Shown here: positions 47,520-59,816 of the stretch, one piece after another
Numbering within the stretch: position 1 is the first letter of the stretch
Layout: the number at the start of each line of letters is the position of its first letter
Source: Populus alba
Taxonomy: Eukaryota; Streptophyta; Magnoliopsida; Malpighiales; Salicaceae
Assembly (NCBI RefSeq): GCF_005239225.2
Contig: NC_133288.1
Coordinates: 12,468,169-12,532,168 of the forward strand
DNA: 64,000 nucleotides
Direction of reading: 5' to 3'
The notes under the pieces: model-generated
What the model was told of the DNA's origin: nothing
What the model saw: only the letters and a program-made list of their open reading frames with translations
Database searches by the model: none
Program-made: the position numbers and the translations under genes

Positions 47520-49400
47520 TAGTATATTTTAATTTAGATGGCTAGACCCTCATGCCTCCATCCCTCCGCTCACACCTAGCTAAACAGTTTCCCAAAATTC
47601 CAAAATCTAAGCAACAAAGAGCTAAACACCCATAACTCTCCAGCTCTCAAAGATAACAGAAGTTTATCTTCACTGATGGTAAGCATCACAACAACCACAT
47701 CCACTTCTTCATCTTCATTCACAATAGCCACGACAATTTTGGTTTTAGCTGAGAGTAGTGGCACCACATGTGTCAGTCAGGAGTAATAGCAAGCCTTTCT
47801 TTTCTGCCAAGAACAACCACGCCACCAGCATCGGTTAGGAACAATAACTAAACTTTTCAGCCGTAAACAGTAGCCTTTATCTTAACTAGGAAGAGTAGAA
47901 GTGCTTTCAATTATGAGTTGTGGTTCTTGTTTCAACTAAGAGCAATAGCAACACCTTTCCCTTCCAACATCCTTAGTTCTCCTTTGGTCTTTATTGAAGG
48001 TCTAACTCTCAAGCTCTCAAAGCATGACCTCAAATTTGATTTTTATGAATCATTTTTGTATTTTTATTTTCATGATTTATGTGCTTGATTTAGAAGTGGT
48101 GTTCAAAAATATTTGTTTAACATCAAGTTTAATTGTGTGGTTGAGATATTTATTTGAGATAGTTTTCATGAATATTGGACAGAATCAAACATTAGGAGAG
48201 GATTTGATTGTTGAATAATTAGGTTTATGTTGTGGAACCATGGGTTTGTTGAGTTTATTGAGTATTTTGTTTGATTTTGTGAAATTGAATATAACTTGAT
48301 TTGGTTTTAATTTTATTTGAGTGAGTAGGATATTGTTCTTTGAAATAATAAAAGTTATATAAGGATGTTAGATTTTATTATGGTTTTGTTGTGATTCGTG
48401 GAGTTATGATCAAGTTGAGTGGTTCTATAATTTAAAATTAATGATTGAGTTGTTGCTTTGAAAGAATAAAATGAATGATGTATAAGGTTGAAAATTGTTG
48501 ATGTCAATTAAGTTATGTGAACATGATTTTGACAATGATTTTGAGATGATTTTTGAATAGCAATTATGGATTGTGTAAGGAATTGTTCATGAAATTAAAA
48601 ATCGTTAAAGAGAAATTAGGTTTGGCTGTGAATATATAAAAATGATCTTAAGATGATGAGAAATTAGATTGATTTTGAATTCATTATAGAAATGACCTTG
48701 TTATAAGTATTATACGAAATTTAGATAATGAATGATACCATTGTTTGATTGTGGTCTTTACTTGTTATCAATTTTTAAAATTATAAACATGTAAGTTTAG
48801 TTGTTATATCTATGACGAAGGATATGTTTGTGAGTTTAAAATAAGAGATTAAGATATGATTTTTTAAATGGATTTGAATAATATGTGCTTTTTTAAAAAA
48901 AATATAATTTGTTAATTTTGATTGAGTTGGTCATGAAAGATGTGTAGGTTGTTTTCTTCTTTATTGGTTGGTTGGGTGGATGAGATGAGATGATTTTAGA
49001 AAGTTGTAATATGTTGATTTTGATTGAGTTGGTTATATGACTTTAAAAACTAAAACCATGAAAGATGTGTGGTTTGTTATTGGTTAGGTGAATGAGATGA
49101 TGGTTAGATATAACTTAATGAAAAACATGAATTTTTCAAATCATAATAATTCTCATGCATTATTGTTTCCATCATTTACTAAATAACTCAAGGATGGAAT
49201 GGTTCAATATTGGATCCCATCCAATGTTGTTATCTAGTATACAGACCATAACTATATAACCATAGTTATTCAATTTTATATATTTAAACAATCCTATTGT
49301 GTGTTAAATAACCAAGGATGAAATATTCCAGGGTCATATCCAAGACTATAAGTTCAATTAATATAATTTTATTATTCATCAAAATGACCCTGGAAATGGT
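47520..49400. other. Possible retroelement leader and downstream AT-rich DNA
   Basis: 47520-48020 is C-rich with repeated CAACCAC/ACCACGCC and AGCTCTC phrases, similar in texture to LTR leaders elsewhere in the window. 48020-49140 is T/G-rich with repeated TTGATTTTGATTGAGTTGGT phrases (near 48915 and 49015). No domain, promoter or termini are recognised. Confidence 0.35.
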
Positions 49401-50082
49401 AAGGTCTAACATCGGATCATGTTTTTTAGATTTTATTTAAAAAATAATAAAGATATTATCTAAATAACATATCATTTTAAACAAACCATATAAATACACA
49501 TATTATTGAAAATATATAACCGTGTAGCTTATTTTAAATAAAATATATAGGATAATATCTATTTTTTATATTATATAATCAATTTTGTACTCAAAATCTA
49601 TGCAAACAAGTTAAATTTTCTAGTTATTATAAAATTAGATAGTAATTTTTTTCTTATCTCTTATTGCACACATTCATCTCAATATCTCAAGTGAAATCTA
49701 GTATGTATCAGATTTTTTTATTTCTTGATGGTTTTATATTTTTTTAAGATTAAAAAAATATCTAACTCTTAACTTAGCTTGTACTAAAAATCTAGTAATT
49801 ATAAAAAAGATTGATTTATAAAATATTAATTGCATGATATCATGTCTGCAAGTGAAAAAAGGGAAGAGGGGGGCATATCTAAGGTAATAATAACGCCACC
49901 AACAACGTACATGAAAATGATTTTCTCCGGGAGTGAGTACCCACGTAGATTAGTTAGGTACCCCATCTCAATCATCATATCTCCCTACTCTGACTGTTAA
50001 GTCCTCTTCACGTGGGATCCGCATGATCAAATCAACTTCAATCCCACACCATTTAAAAGTTTACAACCAGCTCATTGTCGGG
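49401..50082. other. AT-rich intergenic DNA
   Basis: Nothing recognised apart from a less AT-rich patch at 49855-50080. Confidence 0.45.
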
Positions 50083-50275
50083 TATATTTGGAATCGTGAT
50101 AATGATAATATTTTTTATTTAAAAATATATTAAAATATTTTTTTTTATTTTTTAAAAATTATTTTTAACATTAACATATTAAAAAAAATTAAATTATATA
50201 AAAATATTTATTTAAAAAAAAACAAATTAAAATTCAAGAAAACGCGATTTGCATCGCATTTTCAAACACACCTTG
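50083..50275 (+). mobile_element. AT-rich MITE, family D
   Basis: It starts GGTATATTTGGAATCGTGAT, has ATTATTTTTAACATTAACATATT in the middle, and ends TTTGCATCGCATTTTCAAAC. Start and end form an imperfect inverted repeat (TTTGGAATCGTGAT / ATCGCATTTTCAAA). Confidence 0.7.
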
Positions 50276-51254
50276 AATTAAAAGTTAAATATTTTTATTT
50301 AATTATAAAAATAAGCTATAAAGATGTCTTGAAACTTAAAATTCAATGTATATTAAATGAAGTATTTTTAGATATTAAGATTGAGAGATATTATACTATT
50401 TAAAATCTAATATATTCATAACCTGTTAGTAGTTCAAATATCATTTGTCCCATCATCTGGACAAATGGATGGATCTATAATTTAATTATCACAACAATAT
50501 TTTATTTTCTTCAACCTTCATTCAATAAAATTAAAATTAAATAGTAAAAAAGTTTAAATTATAACCAAAAGTAAATCTAAAACGTAAATGGATGAACCTT
50601 TAATTATCACAATTTATATAATGCATACAAAAAAAAAACACAACTTCTTTAATTACTACATCCATAATTAAATTTGATAGGTAAACATAATTTAATTACA
50701 AAATTATATTACAATAAAATATAGCATTTCCAAATTACATCTGTTTAATTTTACAAAATATACATAATTATTAGCTTTTTAATCAATTATTATTTATCAT
50801 TACTTTTCATATTTAATGTTATATAAAATCTGAAAAATATCAAAATACCCTCATAGTCATCTTAATTACACAAAACTCCCATATGAAAATACTCCTAAAA
50901 AACAAAGCTTATTTTTCGTCTTTTTAGGCAAAAAAAAAGTTATTTTACTATGCATAAAAATTAGAAAAACATGAAACACCCTTGTTCAACAGTAATTTTT
51001 TTTTTGTTTTATCTCAAGGGTAAAAAAATATTTTTTACCATTATAAATATTGTGCCAAGAAGACCTTTAGTCAATAGTTTTAAATTTTATTGAATTCTAA
51101 TGGTGAAAAAATATTTTTTCTGTGTTAAAAATTTAAAAAAATACATATATCATCAAACATTCTTCAAATAACCATCAAGTAAAAAAAAAAAATCTATTTA
51201 AATTTAAGCCACCCAAAAAAAAAAAAAATAAAAATCTTACTATAATAATCCACG
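50276..51254. other. AT-rich intergenic DNA
   Basis: Highly AT-rich with poly-A and poly-T tracts. No gene recognised. Confidence 0.5.
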
Positions 51255-51720
51255 ATAAGATGTATATAAAGGTACATTGAAACTCCCTCATCTTCCACCT
51301 TTCCTTTTAATAATAAACAAACGAATATTTAGCATGCAAATAATTCATTCATCATTTGTCTCGCACAGCATTATTACGCTTCTCGAGCAATTAATTTCGG
51401 ATTACATTATACTACCAAATTCCAGCAAGGTCACAGCCAGACTTGAAGTTGACCATATTATTTGGTTTGACCAGGTTTGGTTAGTCGAGACTCGAGAGGC
51501 TTTTTTTTTGGGCAAACACTCTCACCTACAGCTGGAAACTGTACCAGGACAAGAGGGTAAAACTGATGATTAGATTCCATTATTCCTTGTGTTCTCCACC
51601 TGCCAGAGCCTCCAAAAGTAAAAATAAGACGAAGAAGAAAGATTGCTGCAGGCGTTAATTGATAAATTAAAATATATATATATCTGGAGACACTGTCTCC
51701 TGCTTTCTTCACCTACAGTA
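51255..51720 (+). other. Candidate small transcription unit of unknown nature
   Basis: TATATAAAGG at 51263-51272 is a good TATA box, followed by less AT-rich sequence to about 51720. A 98-codon plus-strand frame (51277-51573) and an 84-codon minus-strand frame (51458-51712) overlap it. Neither resembles a protein family I know. It could be a small gene, a non-coding transcript, or simply a GC-richer island. Confidence 0.25.
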
Positions 51721-53401
51721 CTTTCTTTAGAGTCCCCTAATCATAGCCGCACAATCGTGGCTTGTCTGATAATCACGTAAAAAACAACCATCAATTAAAA
51801 GGCAACTCTTTTGATTTATATAAAAAACTAGTTAGTTGTAAATACATATTTTGGTTTATATTGTAACTGATACCCAAAAACCTAATTGGAAATATATATT
51901 TGTATATAGAAAGTTTATTTATTTATTTTTAAATTTAATATTGTATATGCATCTTTCAATATTTACATAATTCACATACATGTGTAACATTTATAATTTA
52001 ATCATTTAATATTTAATATATGTATACATACTTCAATACACACTCATTTTTATTTTATATTGAATAATAAATAATAGCTTGGATAATAAATACTTGAAAC
52101 TCAATAGATAGAATATAAATGTTTAAATTCCATGCCCGATAAATAATAAATAATAAATAATAAATAGAGTATAGATATAGAAAAACTCAACACTTTGGTA
52201 TCCATTAGCATTCTTGATTATGGGTTAATCTTGATAATTAATGATAAGCAAGACAAGAAAGAATTTGAACCCATTGCCTTTTTCAAGTATAAAAAAACTT
52301 AATACCAGATACTTATTGATGATTAAACTTTTATAAACTATTTAGAATCAATTTTTTATAATAATTAAATTCAATATTTAATTGATTAAAAAATTGAATT
52401 CATATATTTTGAAGAAATATTCTATCATTGAATTAATTTTTTTTCTATATTACCCTCTAGCTTGACAAAGGGAAAAAAGATGAGAATTTTGAAAAGTCAA
52501 TTTTAACATTAATTGTTTTTAATATAATAGATCGGGGGTTAATGTTTAATTTAATTTTAGACTATGTTTAGAATTTAAATACCATTTAAAATTCAATTTT
52601 TAATATTTAAAATAATTTCAAACTTGAAAATCCGTTAAAAACTCTAAATTAAGATCATTCTGAAAATGTTGATTTGATTGTTTGAGTATGGGAAGAGGGA
52701 TTTGATGGGGCCACGTGAAACAATTTGAAGAAGAGTGGTGGGGCTGATGGAGAATGATGGACCTCAAGTGCATAATGCCATTTCTCAAAAAATTAAAAAA
52801 AATATGAAATGAGGGGTAGATGGCACCGGGAAAGATGAGTGTGTAGCAGAAAAGAGGTCTGTTAGAATAGTTGGCAAATGTGTCGGTAAAAAGGAAAAAA
52901 AATAATATATATGTCAGAGAAGCAAGCAATCTAAGTAACAAGCAAGCAAAGCTTGGACTTGAAGAGAGGAACCCCTTCCAATCCAATTTTTTTCTCAGAG
53001 AAATCATTTACTATATTTTTTTTTGTCTCTATAAAAGAAAAGTATACTGTTCAGGGTTTTTATAATTTTTTAAAATATAATAATAAAAAAAAGTTACGAG
53101 TAAAGTGGTTTCTACATAGGATGAGAATTAAGTATCTCCATTAATCTAATTTCTTAATATTTATATTCTATTTATTATATATCAAATAAAAAATTTGGAT
53201 ATTTAAAAATTATTTGTCAGATTTCAAGTCCATTATTTATTAATTAATAAAAAATAAAATAGATAACATATATGATTTGGGCGGGTTTTAAATTGGGTTT
53301 GACAATATCTATACATTACCCATTATCCATCAAATCCAAAAAAATATTCACTCATTTGGGTTTATATCCATTTCGTTTGAATTAAATTGTCTTCCCTATT
53401 T
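51721..53401. other. AT-rich intergenic DNA
   Basis: No gene recognised. At 52680-52980 the plus strand is G/A-rich, leaving an open 129-codon minus-strand frame with a hydrophobic, Pro/Ser-rich product of no known family. I do not call it. Short TAAATAA repeats lie at 52138-52164. Confidence 0.45.
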
Positions 53402-53900
53402 CTAAGTCCATGTTTATTTGTAGAAAAATAGATTCTTTTGAAAAATATAATTTTTATGGAAATTAATTCTTGAAAATTGAGTTACTTTTTTATGTTTGAC
53501 AATATTAAAGATAATAAGTTAAAAAATAATTTTTAGTGTTATCTATACCATAAAAAATGAGTTGGAAAATAACTTTTCATGTTTTATTTTTCAAGTTTAT
53601 TGAAAAAATAAAGATAAAATTTAATAAATGAAAATGTCGAAAGAAGAAATTAAAAAAAATCTAATTTATAAATTATTTAAAAAAAATAAAAAATAATAAA
53701 AAATAAAGATAGAATAGAAAGATAAAAAAAATTATATAAAGATAAAATTAAAAAAAATTAATTTTATAAATTATTTTAAATCAAATAAAAAAATAAAAAA
53801 TAAATTACTTTCCTTTCTTTAAAACTAATTTTTCATTTTTATCATTAATGATTTTTTTTTTTAAAAAAGGTTACCAACCATTGAAAAACAGGAAAATGGT
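53402..53900. mobile_element. Diverged MITE resembling the 27465-28391 element
   Basis: It starts TCTAAGTCCATGTTTATTTGTAGAAAAATAG (53401 on), then GTTTGACAATATTAAAGATA and GAGTTGGAAAATAAC. These parallel CCGTTTGTTTGCAGGAAAG, GTTTGGTAGTGTTATGGAAA and AACTGGAAAATAAT in the 27.5-kb MITE. CTTTCCTTTCTTTAAAAC near 53810 parallels the palindrome arm. The right end is about 53880-53910, imprecise. Confidence 0.5.
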
Positions 53901-55056
53901 TTGGACCAGGTTCTGTAATAATTTAGCAGCAAGAGCAGTTGGGGCAGTAGTTAGTAACTTTATTCTTTTAAAATCGTACTTGTCACCTGTTAACTCGAGC
54001 AGGTAACCCAAGAGACTCCCCTCTCTCTTTTACTTTTGTATTCACACTCTCCGTTTCTCTAGCTTAGCAGGTCTCCTTTACTTGTCACCTGTGATCTATC
54101 AATAAGGTTGGAATTTGATGCTTCTTTTCCTGATCGGAGAAGTGCCCATTTGGTGAATTTTGGTTTTTTCTTGTCTATTTGAGGAAGCATTTGATGCTCT
54201 TCAGGGTACTCTAAAATCACCCATTTAGGAGACCGTGGTTAATTTCAGTTCTTGCATGACTCAGGCAGAAATTGATTCTTCTCTGGACACCCATCTGAGA
54301 ATATTGCGAAAGGGTGTCTGAAAGCGTACCTTTTTCGGGTTCTTGGGGTTGTTTGGTCTTTAATTCTCAAAACTTGGAACTTGTTGTCTTTTCCTTTTTA
54401 GGACTTTCTCAAGATACCATTTTGCTTATTCCGAGTTCATTGCTTCAAGTTTTGCGGTGATCATCTTGAATTTAGGTCTTAATTGAAGAGATTCAAGGGT
54501 AACAAGATCAATGTATTGGTGCTTAAATGTGTGGAGAAGGTGAAATTTTTTTTTCTAGTCCAACAAAAGTGAAAAAAAGGGAATCTGATTTCCTTTTGAT
54601 GAGCTGTTTGTTAGCTAATGCCATTGTTTGTCTGTGTCTACTTTATGCTCTGAAAGGTTCACTTTGCTGTCTGTAGGAAGCATTTTCCAATTTGTTTTCT
54701 CTTGCAAATTAGAGAAGACTTGATCGTAGGGTTCTTTCAAATATTGAAGTATGTAGCTGGTGCTGGGTAGATTTTATGCATGTTACATTGGATATCTCTT
54801 TTTTCACTTTGTCTATGGAATGCTGCTGCGTGGGGTTTCTTTTACTTTATAGCACCCTCACAGTTTTATAAAGCTGCCAAGGTTACTTGTTCCTTGCTGA
54901 GTCCTCCAAGATATGACCACATATATAGTTCCTTCTGTTATATACTTTGATAGATTGAGCACTAGTCTTCGCTGACTGTTGCTTTGGGGTTTCTCCTCAA
55001 TCACGTATATAGGTGATTCTTTAGGCTTTGGGGGTTTAGCTTTTGAGTCCCAGGAC
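53901..55056 (+). promoter_or_regulatory. Promoter and 5' leader region of the bHLH gene
   Basis: Composition rises from AT-rich to mixed at about 53930. A CT-rich patch (54018-54080) is typical of a plant transcription start region. The presumed leader is long (about 1 kb) and contains several ATGs. One of them opens a 12-codon upstream ORF at 54118-54156 (MLLFLIGEVPIW). A leader intron is likely but I could not place its ends. The bHLH frame is open upstream of the chosen ATG back to at least 54979 without another in-frame ATG. Confidence 0.45.
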
Positions 55057-57279
55057 ATGGATGGTAGCGGTGATAACAATGGTGATTTGGGATATCAAAA
55101 TAGAGTTGAGAGTGTTATGAAATGTCCATCTTCAGGAATGAACACTAACCCCTTCTATGTTTCTGCTTGGGATCCAGTTGTTTCGCTTTGCCAGATTGGG
55201 AATTTTGGTGGTTCATCAACAGGGCCTCAAAGTGAATTTTCCAATTCTCCTTTCCCAGTTGTAATGGAAAACCCAGGAATTAGTAACACCAGCCACCTTG
55301 TTCATTACCCATCTGATTCAGGCTTTGTTGAGCTGGTGCCGAAGTTTCCTGGCTTTGGAAGTGGGAATTTCTCAGAAATGGTTGGCTCTGTTGGCCTAAC
55401 TGAGTGTGGCCAGATTGTTAATGCTGGGTGCCCTCCAAATTACAAGGAGGCAAACAATGAGAGCACTGCACATGGTGCACAACGTCAGGAAGATCAGCAA
55501 TTATCCGAAGAGACAACTATAGGAGCCTTACCAAATGGAAAGAGAAGAAGACCAGTGGCCGAGTCCAATTCTCCTTTTGATCCAAACAAGGTAATTTGAA
55601 TTAGGTCTACTCTTTTAATTTAGCATGTTAAAGATTCTGCAGCATTGTAATTGTGTGTTTCCAAGTTTGTGAATTCTTGAATCTTTTGTTGTTGAATATA
55701 GAATGCTGAAGGAGAGTTTCAAAAGGATCCTTCTGGAGAGAGTTCTGATATTGCAAAAGAACTGGATGAGAAGAAACAAAAAATTGAACAAAACTGTGGT
55801 GCTAATTTGCGTGGCAAACAGGTAGCTAAACAAGCTAAACACAATCTTCAAAGTGGGGAAGATCCTAAAGATGATTACATTCATGTAAGAGCCAGAAGAG
55901 GTCAAGCTACCAATAGCCACAGCCTTGCAGAGAGGGTACCTTCTCATTATAGAGTGTTAACAATCGTAAAATGACCTGGCTCATTTTCATATTGAACATA
56001 TAAGTCTTTTTGCAGGTGAGGAGAGAAAAGATTAGTGAGCGGATGAGAATGCTACAAGAACTTGTTCCAGGATGCAATAAGGTACTTAAATGTGGTCTGC
56101 CTTTTTTCATGGAAATTATTTATTTGATTTTAAAAAAAAAAACAGGATGCTGATTAGTTTGGTGTTGATCATTGTTTTAGATTACTGGCAAGGCGGTGAT
56201 GCTTGATGAGATCATCAACTATGTGCAATCACTGCAACAGCAGGTTGAGGTATGCTGTTCTAAGATTGAGATTATTGTCTATGAAATTGTCATGTGGATT
56301 TGTGCTCATCATGTTCACTAGCCACATCATAAGCTTGCTAGTTTGAAATGGAGCTTAGCTCTAACCCCTAGAAAAACACAATAATGCACCTTCAGAGCTG
56401 GTGGAAGCAGAATAAATGAAAAGTATATGGTTTTTAGGCTCTGCAAAAGGTCTTACTATTTCTGTAGTCTAACTGAGGTGCATGGGATATATTGCCCATA
56501 AAGGACAGTGATTTATAATCTGTGATTCCTGTAATCAAATAGATGAGACTCAGCTCTACCTTCATTTTTACAAGAATGACATCTGCAAAGTATACTAGAT
56601 TGAAAGATGTAAACACCAGGAGTTCTACATGATAAATTTAAAATTACTGAATCCATTTGTGCTTCCACATGACTAAAAGTCACTGATATCTTGCCTGCTA
56701 TTGCAGTTTTTGTCAATGAAACTAGCCACTGTAAATCCAGAACTGTACAATGATGTTGAGAAGATTCAATCTAAAGATGTAAGCAAGGTTTATGTGGTGA
56801 AAGAATTTCAACACAATTTTCAAATATGTTTCTTTGAATGAAGTCTAATAGGTTTCCCTTCCATCCAGATCCTTCCTCCACGTGGTGGCAATGCAGCTAT
56901 TCTAGGATTCAGTCCTGGGATAAACTCGCACCAGTATTCACATGGGATTTTTCAACCTGGTACACCGGGCATTCTAAACTCCAATCCACAATTTTCTCCA
57001 GCACATCATGTAAGTGAAGTATCTTTGCAAATGCTCTGCAGAATCAATTGCTCATCAAAAACTTATCCTTGGAATTGTTTCCATATGTGTAGGCTGCATT
57101 AGATAACGAGCTCCAGAGCTTTTTCCAAATGGGATTTGATTCCAGTTCAGCTGTTGACAGTTTAGGACCAAATGGTAATCAGCAGTTCTTATAATCTCTA
57201 CTCAACAAACTTTTGTTTCGGTTTTCCTGACCTGTATATACTAATGCTTTCAGCAGGGCATTTGAAACCAGAGCTCTGA
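55057..57279 (+). CDS. bHLH74-like: bHLH transcription factor, bHLH74/CIB4 type (subfamily XII)
   Basis: Eight coding exons: 55057-55590, 55702-55935, 56016-56081, 56181-56249, 56707-56778, 56869-57009, 57093-57174 and 57254-57279, giving 407 aa (406 if the alternative last acceptor is used). All introns are GT...AG and phase 0 except the last (phase 1). A basic nuclear-localisation-like KRRRP starts at residue 162. The bHLH domain is at about 244-310: basic region [17 protein letters not shown] with His251, Glu255 and Arg259 (the H-E-R set that reads E-box/G-box CANNTG), then [18 protein letters not shown] and [17 protein letters not shown]-terminal WDPVV and the C-terminal tail ending HLKPEL match, from memory, Arabidopsis bHLH74 (At1g10120, CIB4). 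Relatives bind cryptochrome 2 and promote flowering or growth. Intact, probably functional. Other subfamily XII members are the main alternative. Confidence 0.95.
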
Positions 57280-57889
57280 ATGTTGAAGAGAGATAACAAG
57301 GCATTGATTCCACCTAACAAAGAAATTCAAGTGGTTCAAGTTGACTTTCATATTGAAAGAAAACAAAAATAGTCAAGAAAATTCTTCTGTTGTATAGGTT
57401 TAAGCTCCTAACTGTTCGTTCTTCAAGTTTTTTGGAAGAAGATTACGTGCTAGAATCACAGATATATGTATATTTTCCGACTAAGAAGTGAGACTTTTGC
57501 TGGTGATGTTTGTCGATTTTTGCCTGTTTCATTGGGAATGAATTTGAGCATGTATGAAGCTCTCTTGTAGGGTTTACCAAGCCAACAGAATACATGTGCC
57601 AGATATTTGTTTTCGTTGGTACCCATGATATGTTCAAACAGACCAGGTTATGCTTAGCTGCAATAGTGTGATTTTTTTTTTTTTTTTTGGGGCATCATTC
57701 AAGCTTTGATCTGTTAAGGTTTTAATTTGCGTGGGAGAGGATAGCTTTCTCCTTTTCCACATCCCATTACTTAGTTTTTACTGGGTGGTACCGTATTTTT
57801 TAGGCACGTTAAATTGGTTTTAAATTGTTAAAGTGAGTGGGAATCACCAAATTATTTATGCAATTTGAAGATTATATATTTTGCATCCA
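57280..57889 (+). other. 3' untranslated region and downstream flank of the bHLH gene
   Basis: Mixed-composition sequence follows the TGA at 57277-57279. No clear AATAAA was found within the first 400 bp. A 20-base poly-T tract lies at 57670-57689. The sequence turns AT-rich and into the LTR-like region at about 57890. Confidence 0.5.
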
Positions 57890-59486
57890 TGAGCTTTTTC
57901 TCCCAAAACTCAATTTTAGGTTTTACCTTTCAAAAATAAATAGTAAAAATAAAAAATCATCAAATAAAAGTTTTAATGACAAGAAGAATGAGGATTTTAA
58001 ATATGTAGAAGAATCAAACTGAAGTTTTAGATGAAATTCTGAGTTTAATTATACATTATTGTATCCAATATTGTTGAAACAATGTAGTTTTAAAGTTAAA
58101 GTTAAATTATCATTGGATGAATTTGTATAAAAATTAAATTCATAGATTTAATTATATTTTTAATGGGTTAAATTAATTTTATCAGAGACTTAATTGGTGA
58201 AAAATTAAGTTTGGAAGCTTAATTTAGGCTTGATAAAAAATATTGGAATTTTAGAAGACCAAACTTAAATTTTACGAGGTCAATTGATTGAAATCAAGAA
58301 TAAAATTACAAGAAAAATCAAAGTTTATGGTCAATTAAATGTTAAATTGAAGAAATTCACAGCTAAGAATGATCTTTTAGAAAAAGATGTTAAACTTCAA
58401 AAACTCAATATGGTTGAAAACAGGGATGGAATTGAAGCAAATTAAAAGTTTAATAGTTAATTAAGGATCAATTTACATAAATCTAAGACCAATACCGACA
58501 TGAAAAGGCATTGAAATTTATGATTGATATTGGAGTTTGACAAGGGTAAAATCGCATAAAATTAAAAGTTTAAAGTTAATTAAGGATGCAATTTAAAAAA
58601 CCAAAAACCAAAAACCAAAAAACTATATTGAATTTTAATAAAATCCCTAATTAAAACCCTAAAGATGTCAAAACGACATTATTTCATCTAAATGAAATAG
58701 TAGGTTTTGATCAAAATAGTTTGTTCTGGTACAAAACGTCTTATAGCTATTGTTCATCATCTTTAATCTTTTGAACTTGAAAGGTTGCTTGAATGACTAC
58801 TTTTCAAGGGCATTTAATACCTCATCTCTCCATCAAACATGACAAACAAGACACTACTCTAATGACCTGACACCATACTACACCCCAACATAATTCTGGT
58901 TGGCTAATTGTTGTTATAGCCATCGTGGTGTTGGCCCAAAAAGGCTGATGCGATCAACCTTTAACAGCCAAATTTCACAACTTATGATGATGACTTTGGG
59001 CTAATGGTTGTGATCCTTGCCGTTTGAATCAAGGTCCAAGATTTATCCCCAATAAAAATAAGATGTCCCTCTTTCACCTCCTATAAATAAGAGGTGCATT
59101 TAAGGCATTAAAAAGGAAGACATCAGAGTGAAAAATAAGCAGAAAACTAGCATTTTCACAGTATTTTTATCTACCAACCTTGTTCTTCTCCCTTTCCACA
59201 ACAACTTCAACTAGCTCCTCCACTGTGAACTCCAGCAACTTCAGTTTCTACACTGTGACCAACAACAACCCAACACCCTTGCAACTTTATCTTTTGCTTC
59301 AATGGAGAACACTACGCCATCATCTCCTCCTTTGACCAAATCACCCACGTTGCTAGCAAAAAGGCTAAATGACAAGACCAAAAGATTGATGTCTTCTCCC
59401 AAGTGCAGGAGTGTCGAAGTAATAAATAACCCGGCAAAACCGGGGTCGAACCACAAGGAGGTTAATTGTATAAATTATAAATAACA

Positions 59487-59488
59487 AG

Positions 59489-59544
<56 letters not shown>

Positions 59545-59580
59545 AATAGTAGTAGTAGTAGTAATAATAATAATAATACT
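59487..59580. repeat. Compound microsatellite (AAC)n-(TAG)n-(TAA)n
   Basis: About 18 AAC units to 59542, then TAG and TAA units to about 59579. Read in reverse this makes an artefactual Val/Thr/Ile-rich frame. Confidence 0.95.
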
Positions 59581-59698
59581 CATTACGTGGCGTTGTTATA
59601 CCTGAGAATGATCTAAAAGATCGGGTCACAGGTTTCCAGCCTATATACTGAGTTTATAAAAAGATCAAAGAGATGTATTATATAATATATACAGAATG

Positions 59699-59700
59699 TA

Positions 59701-59734
<34 letters not shown>

Positions 59735-59777
59735 GTAATAGTAATAGTAATAGTAGTAATAATAATAATAATAATAA

Positions 59778-59809
<32 letters not shown>

Positions 59810-59816
59810 ATAATAA
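59699..59816. repeat. Compound microsatellite (TAA)n-(TAG)n
   Basis: Interspersed TAA and TAG units from about 59699, ending in about ten TAG units and a few TAA, inside the same nested element. Confidence 0.95.

Noticed and set aside
52618..53007. 129-codon minus-strand frame
   Set aside because: Length is moderate, but the product is hydrophobic low complexity with no domain, and no promoter or conservation evidence is available.
59365..59583. Minus-strand frame with a poly-Val run
   Set aside because: It is the (AAC)n microsatellite read in reverse, within the nested LTR-type element.
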